DNA of 57,733 nt from VBAS01 sp035318985 (GTDB lineage Bacteria; Bacteroidota; Bacteroidia; Chitinophagales; Chitinophagaceae), in contig DATHDP010000134.1 in assembly GCA_035318985.1 (NCBI GenBank), positions 1-57,733 on the forward strand. The letters are read 5' to 3'. Every line of letters begins with the position of its first letter. The first letter of the stretch is position 1. The position numbers were made by a program, and so were the translations under genes. The notes under the pieces were generated by a model. That model saw nothing but the letters and a program-made list of their open reading frames with translations. It ran no database searches and was not told the origin of the DNA. Shown here piece after piece: positions 50,706-57,733 of the stretch.

Positions 50706-52139
50706 TTGGTCGAGTATACCACTATTGATCAATACCATCTTGCATTAACTCAGGGCAACACTTCCTGCGCTGAAGTTGTTTATCATTATCTTTCCCAAAT
50801 TGAAAATAGCAAACACCTGAATGCTTTTGTTCATGTATTCGCAGATGAAGCGATCCAAAAAGCTGCAGAGCTTGATGAAAAAAGAAAAGCCGGAAAAACT
50901 ATTGGAAAACTTCATGGAGTTGTAATTGCTATCAAAGATGTTATTTGTTACAAAGATCATCCGCTCACCGCTGCATCGGGCATTTTAAAAAACTTCACTT
51001 CGCTCTATTCTGCAACAGCCATAGAAAAGCTTTTACTGGAAGAAGCTATTATCATTGGTGTTTGCAATTGTGATGAATTTGCAATGGGTTCGGCCAATGA
51101 GAATTCAGTGTATGGAAATGTATTGAATGCTGCCGATGAATCACGGGTTCCTGGTGGTTCGTCTGGTGGTTCTGCTGTTGCAGTTCAAGCAGGACTTTGT
51201 ATGGTCTCTTTGGGAAGCGACACGGGAGGTTCGGTTCGTCAGCCTGCAGATTTTTGCGGGATTGTTGGTTTGAAACCAACTTATGGCCGCATTTCAAGAT
51301 ATGGTTTGATCGCTTATGCATCTTCTTTTGACCAGATTGGAATTTTTGCAAACAATGTTGATGATACAAGTAAAGTTTTAGAAATTATTGGCGGTGCAGA
51401 TGAATATGACAGTACCGTTTCTCAAAAACCAGTTGAAAAATATTCAGTTGCATTAAAAGAAAATAAAAAGTTCCATTTTGCTTATTTCAAAGAAACATTA
51501 GCGCATCCTTCACTTGATATTGAAATTGCTAATGGAATAAATAAACTGATCGAACAAATAAAAAGTGAGGGACATGAGGTAACTGCATTAAGTTTTGAGT
51601 ACCTCGATTATATAGTTCCGGCTTATTATATTCTTACAACAGCTGAAGCATCATCGAACCTTTCCCGTTATGACGGTGTTCGATATGGCTATCGTTCTGC
51701 AAAACTATCAACTGATTTAACAGAGTTTTACAAACACAATCGTAGTGAAGGTTTTGGTAAAGAAGTGAAAAGAAGAATTATGCTTGGCACTTTTGTTTTA
51801 AGCACTGGTTATTATGATGCGTATTTTACCAAAGCTCAAAAAGTAAGACGAAAGCTTGTTGAAAAAACACAACTGGTCTTCAATGAGTTTGATCTTATCC
51901 TAATGCCAACATCACCATCAGTTGCATTTAAGATCGGAGAAAAAACAGATGATCCCATCGCTATGTATCTCGCAGATATTTATACTGTATTTGCAAATCT
52001 TACGGGGATTCCCGGTATATCATTACCACTTTTTAAACATTCCAATGGAATGCCATTCGGAATACAGCTAATGGCAAAACAATTTAACGAGCTATCTTTG
52101 TTGCAGGCCTCCCAACAATTGATGGAGTTTAAAAAATAG
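50706..52139 (+). CDS. gatA: Glutamyl-tRNA(Gln) amidotransferase subunit A
   Basis: 477 residues. Amidase signature with the catalytic Lys77 in VVIAIKDVICY, cis-Ser near 152 in VPGGSSGGSAVAV and nucleophile Ser near 176 in SDTGGSVRQPADFCG. Releases ammonia from glutamine for Gln-tRNA formation. No ATG precedes the conserved region, so the start is TTG at 50706, or a few codons on. gatB and gatC are not adjacent. The lytic transglycosylase gene starts 21 bases behind. Confidence 0.9.
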   Translation: MVEYTTIDQYHLALTQGNTSCAEVVYHYLSQIENSKHLNAFVHVFADEAIQKAAELDEKRKAGKTIGKLHGVVIAIKDVICYKDHPLTAASGILKNFTSLYSATAIEKLLLEEAIIIGVCNCDEFAMGSANENSVYGNVLNAADESRVPGGSSGGSAVAVQAGLCMVSLGSDTGGSVRQPADFCGIVGLKPTYGRISRYGLIAYASSFDQIGIFANNVDDTSKVLEIIGGADEYDSTVSQKPVEKYSVALKENKKFHFAYFKETLAHPSLDIEIANGINKLIEQIKSEGHEVTALSFEYLDYIVPAYYILTTAEASSNLSRYDGVRYGYRSAKLSTDLTEFYKHNRSEGFGKEVKRRIMLGTFVLSTGYYDAYFTKAQKVRRKLVEKTQLVFNEFDLILMPTSPSVAFKIGEKTDDPIAMYLADIYTVFANLTGIPGISLPLFKHSNGMPFGIQLMAKQFNELSLLQASQQLMEFKK

Positions 52140-52160
52140 TTTGAACTGGCTTTATTTCTA

Positions 52161-53264
52161 ATGCGCTTTTTATTTACAATACTAATTTCACTTTATACAA
52201 TTGCTGTTACCGCACAGGTATCTGATACAATTATAGATCTCTCAAGATCGAGGACCAATAAACCGGTCGTTGATTCAACGATCGTTCCTGTTGCGATCTC
52301 TGCCGATCCAAAAGCAGGTTTCAAAGATCTTTTTGTAGGTAAGCCAGAAGATGAAGGATTAAACCAGGTTCAACTGAATCCCCGTGCTATCAGTTTTGTG
52401 GATGATTATATGGCAAAAAACAGGAAGAGCCTTGAGAAGTTAAAAGGTTGGGGGCGTCCATATTTTGATATGATCGATGCAGTGCTAACTTATCATGGGT
52501 TACCAAGAGAATTAAAATATCTCGCCGTTATAGAATCTTATTTGAAAACTTATGCTGTATCATGGGCAGGTGCCGTTGGTCCCTGGCAATTTATGCCTGA
52601 AACAGGAAGAAGAATGGGATTAAAAGTAAACGCCTACACTGATGAAAGAACTGATTATTATAAAAGCACACATGCTGCAGCCAGGTATTTAAGTGAGCTT
52701 TATAATATTTATAATGATTGGCTATTGGTGATCGCTGCATACAATGGCGGCCCCGGAAATGTAAATGCTGCGATAAGAAAAAGCAAGAGCAAAAATTTCT
52801 GGGACCTGCAACATTTTTTACCAGCAGAATCAAGAGATCATGTAAAAAAATTCATTGCAACACATTATGTAATGGAAGGAGATGGCGGAATAACAACTTT
52901 AACCAGGGATGAAACAGATATTTTAAAACAGGCTTCAAATGTAAATCCTGCTGCAAAAAATTTAAGTGCGGCTGAATTAACCAATTCAAAGGTGCAGGCG
53001 ATCAGCGGGAGGTATAATTCTTTAGTAATTACAAAATATATTGCGTTTTCAATTATAGAATTCAATCGTTATAATCCTGACTTTGATAAGCTGATCACTC
53101 ATAATGGTAAATACGAATTAAGACTGCCGGCAGATAAAATGGATCTGTTTATGGCGAAACGATATGATATACTTAATGAGAGCCTTCAGATTATGCTTGA
53201 TTCATTTAAGCAATCGCTTTCTACTCCGACGAAAACTCAGCCAGTTAAAAAACCTGTGAAATAA
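52161..53264 (+). CDS. Membrane-bound lytic transglycosylase, MltD-like without LysM
   Basis: 367 residues. Signal sequence to about 19, then a Slt/MltD catalytic domain with catalytic Glu125 in YLAVIESYLKTYAVSWAG, GPWQFMPETGRRMGL and VIAAYNGGPGNVNAAI. Cleaves peptidoglycan strands with anhydro-muramic acid formation. MltD often ends in LysM domains; here the C-terminal part (about 270-367) has no LysM repeat and ends in a Lys/Pro tail. The stop codon of this gene touches the end of the convergent pabB. Confidence 0.85.
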   Translation: MRFLFTILISLYTIAVTAQVSDTIIDLSRSRTNKPVVDSTIVPVAISADPKAGFKDLFVGKPEDEGLNQVQLNPRAISFVDDYMAKNRKSLEKLKGWGRPYFDMIDAVLTYHGLPRELKYLAVIESYLKTYAVSWAGAVGPWQFMPETGRRMGLKVNAYTDERTDYYKSTHAAARYLSELYNIYNDWLLVIAAYNGGPGNVNAAIRKSKSKNFWDLQHFLPAESRDHVKKFIATHYVMEGDGGITTLTRDETDILKQASNVNPAAKNLSAAELTNSKVQAISGRYNSLVITKYIAFSIIEFNRYNPDFDKLITHNGKYELRLPADKMDLFMAKRYDILNESLQIMLDSFKQSLSTPTKTQPVKKPVK

Positions 53265-54557
53265 TTAGTTACCTAAAATAGCCCCTCTCATCGCTTCAGC
53301 TTTTAATAGACATTCTTCATATTCTTTTTCAGCATCACTATAAAAAGTAATACCCGAACCCGCCATAAAAGAAAGATACTTTTCTGAGGCATTATACATG
53401 ATGCTTCTTATTGCCACATTAAAATCAAAATCATTTTCAGGAGTTATATAGCCCACAGCGCCGGAAAAAATTCCTCTACCAGATCTTTCATATTGATCGA
53501 TCAATTCTATCACTCTTCTTTTTGGCGCACCTGTCATTGATCCCATCGGGAAAGTTGCTTTAATTATTTCTGTAAAAGAGATATTATCTTTCAACTCCCC
53601 ACTTACAGTTGATATCATTTGGTGTACCTGGGGAAAAGAATAGATACCAAACAACTCGTCCACCTTCACTGTTCCTTCTTTACATACACGAGCAAGATCA
53701 TTACGAACAAGGTCAACTACCATCACATTTTCTGATCGATCCTTTTCGCTTGTATAAAGTTCATCTTTACTTTTTTTATCCTGATTGTCATCTTTCAAAA
53801 ACCTTGAGGATGTTCCTTTGATCGGCTGTGATAAAATTTTATTCCCTTCTCGTTTTAAAAATCTTTCGGGGCTTGCACAGATCAGCCATTTGTCCTCCAG
53901 TTTATATAATGCTGAAAAGGGATTGGGTGAAGTCCTACTGAGTTTTTCGTAAACAGATAAAGGATCAACAACTGCATCTTCTGCAAAAAACTCCATGCAA
54001 TAATTTATTTCGTAACAATCACCCCGAAGAATATGTTTTTTTAATTGTTCGATTGTTTCAATGTATTCTTTCCTTGAAACCCGTTGTTGAATATTGACCG
54101 GATCATTTATTAATTCCAGCCTTTCATCATTCTGCATGATCTCATTAAAAATTTTCCCGGCATCATCTTCACATTCTATTTCCATTTCTTTTTCAGAAAG
54201 CCTGATAATGATCTTTGGCTCAAAGAAAAAAATATCTGGAAACCTATGCCTGCTTTTTGAGGAAGAAGTGACAGACTCGATCTCGTTTTTCAGATCATAT
54301 CCCAAATGACCAAACAACCAGCGAGGGTTTTCATTTAGAAAACTTTGAAGATCATTCAACGCATTGCCGGCATTTGCAATAAAGCTGTTTTTATTACCGA
54401 CAGCCAGTAAACATTCAATGGAGTGATAATTGGTTTGATAACGATGGTTGTCTAAAAAACAAAAAATGCCGAACTGGTTTGCCCAGCTCAGCATTTTTTT
54501 CTTTGCATTCTCAGGATCTGTAATTGTAAAAATGCAGTTAGTATTGGTTGCGCTCAA
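53265..54557 (-). CDS. pabB: Aminodeoxychorismate synthase component I
   Basis: 430 residues. Chorismate-binding domain (about 170-428) with SQPIKGTSSR, where Lys replaces the Ala found in anthranilate synthase, and PMGSMTGAPKRRVIELIDQYE and SGRGIFSGAVGY. PIKGT marks PabB, giving aminodeoxychorismate for folate. No pabA next to it. Start: TTG at 54557 with MSATNTNCIFTITDP; the next ATG (about codon 21) is possible. Convergent with the transglycosylase gene. Confidence 0.85.
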   Translation of the reverse strand: MSATNTNCIFTITDPENAKKKMLSWANQFGIFCFLDNHRYQTNYHSIECLLAVGNKNSFIANAGNALNDLQSFLNENPRWLFGHLGYDLKNEIESVTSSSKSRHRFPDIFFFEPKIIIRLSEKEMEIECEDDAGKIFNEIMQNDERLELINDPVNIQQRVSRKEYIETIEQLKKHILRGDCYEINYCMEFFAEDAVVDPLSVYEKLSRTSPNPFSALYKLEDKWLICASPERFLKREGNKILSQPIKGTSSRFLKDDNQDKKSKDELYTSEKDRSENVMVVDLVRNDLARVCKEGTVKVDELFGIYSFPQVHQMISTVSGELKDNISFTEIIKATFPMGSMTGAPKRRVIELIDQYERSGRGIFSGAVGYITPENDFDFNVAIRSIMYNASEKYLSFMAGSGITFYSDAEKEYEECLLKAEAMRGAILGN

Positions 54558-54583
54558 AATATAAAACGGGAAATAAAATCTTT

Positions 54584-55027
54584 TTAGTAATCATCCTCGT
54601 CATCATCATCATACTTGTCATCATAAAGATCTTTGAATTCTTCATCCACTTTAAAATCTTCCTCTTCTTCTTTGCCTTTTTTTCCACCAGCTGCGGTTCC
54701 GGCACTTTTTTTATTCTTAGATGTTGGTATGTCAAATTCATCGAAGTCGGGATCCCACTCCTCTTCTTCTTCAGGTTTTTCCCACTCATCTGGTTCATCC
54801 TCGCCAGCATCATCATCGTCATCATCACCAGATTTTTTTGCAGCAGCAGGTTTAGCACCTTTTTTTGTGGCCTTCACATTCATCTCACCATCATCTTCCA
54901 AATCATCATCATCATCTTCTTCTTCCTGTTTCTTTGGTTTTGAAGAAGTTTTTTTATCAGCATTACCGGCAGATGGTTTATGCTCGTGGCCTTCGGTTTT
55001 TTTTCCTTTATCAGATTTCATTGTCAT
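54584..55027 (-). CDS. Highly acidic low-complexity protein
   Basis: 147 residues from the ATG at 55025-55027 (a second ATG at 55019-55021 is also possible). It alternates Asp/Glu blocks (DDDDD, EEEEE) with Lys/Ala segments (KKGAKPAAAKK), and the C-terminal half has DPDFDEFDIPTSK and FKVDEEFKDLYDDKYDDDDE. Probably disordered. Similar acidic proteins exist in Bacteroidota but no function is known. The frame is free of stops despite its biased codons, and it lies 27 bases before pabB and 85 from purA. Confidence 0.7.
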   Translation of the reverse strand: MTMKSDKGKKTEGHEHKPSAGNADKKTSSKPKKQEEEDDDDDLEDDGEMNVKATKKGAKPAAAKKSGDDDDDDAGEDEPDEWEKPEEEEEWDPDFDEFDIPTSKNKKSAGTAAGGKKGKEEEEDFKVDEEFKDLYDDKYDDDDEDDY

Positions 55028-55111
55028 ATCCACTAAAATTAATCACTGTAAAATTTCAGCGAAGTTTTAGAACTTCCAAATTTTTGTTCTTATTTTTTTT
55101 GCTGTTCTTTT

Positions 55112-56377
55112 TCAAGATAGTGAAACTATCTGGTCCCGGCCCGGTCCGTTTGATATATAATTCACCTTTACCCCCAGGTATTGATTAATAAACTCTACAT
55201 ATTGCTGCATGGCTACTGGCAAATCTTTTTCATTTTTTAAAGCAGAAGAATCCGTTTTCCAGCCTTTGAATTTTTTATACACAGGGTTTAAGTTGATTCC
55301 CGTCATTTGATAGGGAACTTCCTCCGTGTTATTTCCATCGATGTTATAAGCTGTGCAAACTTGTAATTCTTCAAACGCATCCAGCACATCAGCTTTTGTC
55401 ATGACAATTTTTGTCACTCCGTTTATCATACAGGCAAACTTCAAAGCTACAAGATCGATCCAACCGCAACGGCGTGGCCGGCCGGTGGTAGCGCCAAATT
55501 CATTCCCTATCTTTCTCAATTCCTCACCAATTGAATCATTTAGCTCAGTTGGAAAAGGACCACCGCCCACCCGGGTACAATAAGCTTTGGTTACCCCAAG
55601 CACATCTTTTATCTTTTGAGGAGCCACTCCAAGTCCGCTGCAAACTCCCGCAGTAATCGTATTTGATGAAGTAACAAATGGGAATGTGCCGAAATCAATA
55701 TCAAGCATACTGCCTTGCGCACCTTCCGCCAATATTTTCTTTCCTGCTGACAAATGATCATTAATAAAATATTCGCCGGAAACGATATTCATGGCCTTCA
55801 AAAACTCAATGGCTTCAAAAAATTCTTTTTCCCATGCAGAAATATCTTCGTGAAACGAATACGCATCCAGCAGCTGACGATGCTTCCCGCTCAATTTATC
55901 GTAGGCTTTTTTAAAATCTCCACGTATCAGGTCGCCAACTCTTAACCCATTTCTACCGGTTTTATCCATATATGTTGGGCCGATACCTTTCAATGTCGAG
56001 CCGATCTTATCATTACCTTTTGAGATTTCTGAAGCCTTATCTAATGCACGATGTGTTGGAAGTATCAGGTGAGTTCTTTCTGAGACAAAAAGATTTTTTT
56101 TCAGATCTACGCCAAAAGACGAAACAGTATCGCATTCTCTTTTCAATGTCACCGGATCAAGCACTACTCCATTTCCAATAAGATTAATAGTATTTGCATG
56201 AAAAACGCCAGATGGGATCTGATGCAGCACTACTTTTTTATCTTCTACATATAATGTATGTCCTGCATTTGGTCCACCCTGGAACCTTGCGATCAGATCA
56301 TATTTCGAAGCAAAAAAATCTACAATCTTTCCTTTCCCCTCATCACCCCATTGCAAACCAAGTATTACGTCAATCAT
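55112..56377 (-). CDS. purA: Adenylosuccinate synthetase
   Basis: 421 residues; makes adenylosuccinate from IMP, Asp and GTP in AMP synthesis. GTP-binding GLQWGDEGKGKIVD (residues 7-20), GPNAGHTL, GIGPTYMDK, GAQGSMLDIDFGTFPFVTSS, and TTGRPRRCGWIDL. Full length. Upstream spacer holds a CCCCTAAAGGGG palindrome 13 bases before its ATG. Confidence 0.95.
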   Translation of the reverse strand: MIDVILGLQWGDEGKGKIVDFFASKYDLIARFQGGPNAGHTLYVEDKKVVLHQIPSGVFHANTINLIGNGVVLDPVTLKRECDTVSSFGVDLKKNLFVSERTHLILPTHRALDKASEISKGNDKIGSTLKGIGPTYMDKTGRNGLRVGDLIRGDFKKAYDKLSGKHRQLLDAYSFHEDISAWEKEFFEAIEFLKAMNIVSGEYFINDHLSAGKKILAEGAQGSMLDIDFGTFPFVTSSNTITAGVCSGLGVAPQKIKDVLGVTKAYCTRVGGGPFPTELNDSIGEELRKIGNEFGATTGRPRRCGWIDLVALKFACMINGVTKIVMTKADVLDAFEELQVCTAYNIDGNNTEEVPYQMTGINLNPVYKKFKGWKTDSSALKNEKDLPVAMQQYVEFINQYLGVKVNYISNGPGRDQIVSLS

Positions 56378-56390
56378 ATTGTACCCCCAA

Positions 56391-56402
56391 CCCCTAAAGG
56401 GG
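56391..56402. repeat. CCCCTAAAGGGG palindrome upstream of purA
   Basis: Perfect palindrome preceded by ACCCCCAA, followed by CTTTTTAATTCCC. Flanks agree with 39868-39879. Confidence 0.75.
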
Positions 56403-56460
56403 CTTTTTAATTCCCACTTTAGAAAAGTATTTTATTTGATAAATTAATTTTTAATCAACT

Positions 56461-56526
56461 CCATTAATTCTATTAAACTTTTCTTGCGTCGCACTCTTGT
56501 ACGTTCAATAACCCTACTCAACATTC
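56461..56526 (+). repeat. GTTGCGWCGC element, copy B
   Basis: CCATTAATTCTATTAAACTT, then TTCTTGCGTCGCACTC (56481-56496) and TTGTACGTTC; ends CTACTCAACATTC. Differs from copy A mainly in the core (one base) and in the middle. Confidence 0.6.
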
Positions 56527-56554
56527 AATGATTACTCAACCATTAAACTAACAA
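56523..56554 (+). repeat. Degenerate octanucleotide array
   Basis: ATTCAATG, ATTACTCA, ACCATTAA, ACTAACAA in 8-nt register. Weak similarity between units; probably related to the array at 42162. Confidence 0.35.
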
Positions 56555-56578
56555 TTTAAATTTTTAGATCTAAGTCTT

Positions 56579-56593
56579 CCCCTTTAGGGGGAC
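56579..56593. repeat. Inverted CCCCTTTAGGGGG palindrome
   Basis: Plus strand reads CCCCCC TTTA GGGGG at 56579-56593. Read on the minus strand, with CTGT in front and AAGACTT behind, it matches the copy at 3399. Confidence 0.65.
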
Positions 56594-56706
56594 AGAGGGT
56601 TATTAAGACGGGCAAAAATAAGGGGGAAAGCATATTGAGCAAGTAACAAAGAATCAAGAATTATGAATGTTGAAAACCTTTTTTATCCAGGTTTTTTTTG
56701 CAGGGA

Positions 56707-57733
56707 TCACAGTTCCGTATCGTAACGATCTACTTTTTCAATGCCAGGGAGAGAGTACAGGCTTTGGACCAGTTCGTCCAATTCTTCTTTATCGTGAACA
56801 TATAATTTTATATTTCCTTCAAACACCCCTTCCTTGGCTTCAATTGTTAATGCAGCAATATTGATACGTAATTCACCGGATATAAGATTGGTGATCTTAT
56901 TTACTACTCCTACGTCATCAAGTCCAACAATTTTTAAACCTGTAAGGAATGAGATCTCTTTATTCTTTGCCCATTTAGTTTTTACAATACGATGTGCAAA
57001 ATTGGCCATTAGTTTGGCTGCGTTCGGACAATTATTACGATGAATAGTTAATCCTTTACCTGTTGTTACAAAGCCAAACACATCATCACCCGGAATAGGC
57101 TTACAACAATTGGCAAGATGGTAAACTATCTTATCGCTGCTCTCACCAAAAATTATAAGCTCGGCTTCTTTTTTAGGAAATGTGTGATGAAGACCATCCA
57201 CTTTTACTTCGTGAATTTTTACCGGCTTTGGCGCTTCTATTTTATCTCCATAAACTTTAAATTCCTTCAGTTCCTTTAGATCTATATTTTTTATGGCTAC
57301 CTGGTAAAACAGGTCAAGCGCAGAGTTGAGTTTATAATATGTCCAGACTTCATCAATATTATGTTGATTGAATGCTGCACCCATCCCTTCGATCTTTCGT
57401 TGTACCGCGTACTTCCCATCTTCTGCAATTTTTCTTTTTTCTTCTTTCAGTGCATCACGGATCCTTCCTTTTGCCTTTGAGGTAACAACAAAATTCAGCC
57501 AGTCTTCCGAAGGTTTTTGTTTGTTTGATGTAATGATTTCAACCTGGTCGCCACTACGCAGCTTATGACTTAATGGAACGAGTTTATGATTGACTTTAGC
57601 GCCAATCGTTTTTACACCGATCGCACTGTGAATGGAAAACGCAAAATCAAGTGATGTAGAATTAACAGGCAACATCTTTACATCACCTTTTGGTGTGTAC
57701 ACATAAATTTCTTCAGCGAGAAAGCTTGTTTTG
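56707..57733 (-). CDS. RelA/SpoT-type (p)ppGpp enzyme, C-terminal part
   Basis: Open at the right edge of the window: the frame continues past 57733 with KTSFLAEEIYVYTPKGDVK, so the N-terminal hydrolase and synthetase domains lie outside. Seen here are the TGS domain (EEIYVYTPKGD and GVKTIGAKVNHKLVPL), the RIS/CC domain (NCCKPIPGDDVFGFVTTGKG, HRNNCPNA) and the ACT domain (INIAALTIEAKEGVFEGNIKLYV). Bifunctional Rel is typical of Bacteroidota. The 329-base repeat-rich spacer separates it from purA. Confidence 0.9.
   Translation of the reverse strand, partial: KTSFLAEEIYVYTPKGDVKMLPVNSTSLDFAFSIHSAIGVKTIGAKVNHKLVPLSHKLRSGDQVEIITSNKQKPSEDWLNFVVTSKAKGRIRDALKEEKRKIAEDGKYAVQRKIEGMGAAFNQHNIDEVWTYYKLNSALDLFYQVAIKNIDLKELKEFKVYGDKIEAPKPVKIHEVKVDGLHHTFPKKEAELIIFGESSDKIVYHLANCCKPIPGDDVFGFVTTGKGLTIHRNNCPNAAKLMANFAHRIVKTKWAKNKEISFLTGLKIVGLDDVGVVNKITNLISGELRINIAALTIEAKEGVFEGNIKLYVHDKEELDELVQSLYSLPGIEKVDRYDTEL

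Larger units (their letters stand above)
56378..56706. other. Repeat-rich spacer of 329 bases before purA
   Basis: No coding frame. It contains, in order, CCCCTAAAGGGG (56391-56402), element copy B (56461-56526), an octamer-like array (56523-56554) and an inverted CCCCTTTAGGGGG copy (about 56581-56593). The two palindromes point toward each other and frame the rest. Confidence 0.65.

Noticed and set aside
54548..55070. Plus-strand frames rich in Ser, Ile or Phe opposite the acidic gene
   Set aside because: They are the complement of the GAT/GAA-rich acidic gene and show only low complexity.

Overview
The window is AT-rich chromosomal DNA of a Bacteroidota bacterium, most likely from the Chitinophagaceae or a close relative. 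This is inferred from gene content and signals, not from a database search. Evidence: a PorT-like protein of the type IX secretion system and a metalloprotease with a type IX C-terminal sorting domain; Bacteroidota-type promoters (TAnnTTTG close to start codons, e.g. 254, 5705, 44669, 49621); a menaquinone methyltransferase; PafA-type phosphatase; many SxxC-type lipoproteins; RNase Y. No tRNA, rRNA, CRISPR array, insertion sequence or prophage was seen. Most genes are ordinary core genes.

Layout. 1-5252: end of an L,D-transpeptidase gene, a GNAT-like protein, dnaX, and a two-lipoyl pyruvate dehydrogenase E2. 5413-9823: a GbsR/MarR-type regulator followed by a tightly packed six-gene membrane/redox cassette (4-TM protein, DCC thiol-disulfide protein, DoxX-like, DUF2071, methyltransferase, 4-TM protein); the regulator and the cassette carry the same 22-bp dyad in front of them. 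9867-15652: CoA-binding protein, secreted protein plus secreted metalloprotease, YkuK-like protein, engB, menG, porT. 15663-20218: minus-strand secreted or envelope proteins (CotH-like, PafA phosphatase, Wzi/RemB-like barrel). 20257-27279: pyrC, MutS-like ATPase, M1 peptidase, comM. 28081-33208: small surface-glycan group (FkbM methyltransferase, GT4, GT25, ABC exporter, rhodanese). 33205-38346: minus-strand metal-uptake group without a visible ATPase gene, then a collagen-like lipoprotein. 38669-57733: housekeeping genes (thiolase, pyrD, terC, rsmE, dnaB, pheT, zapA, rny, rplS, two tatA, gatA, lytic transglycosylase, pabB, acidic protein, purA, Rel/Spo C-terminus).

What stands out is the repeat biology. 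(1) Imperfect tandem arrays with an exact 7-nt period (up to 10 units) lie between genes and also inside dnaX, the E2 gene, pyrD and rsmE, where they code for linkers or insertions; one rsmE array has an 8-nt period. (2) A dispersed element with core GTTGCGWCGC occurs about six times between genes. (3) CCCCTAAAGGGG palindromes occur four times, and two of them lie next to element (2). (4) CCGATA/TATCGG palindromes occur at comM and inside a heptamer array near dnaB.

The most testable single-gene prediction is in dnaX. An A10 run sits exactly at the end of the region shared by gamma and tau, and stop codons follow at once in both other frames. This predicts slippage that makes a gamma-like 379-381-residue product beside the 601-residue tau.
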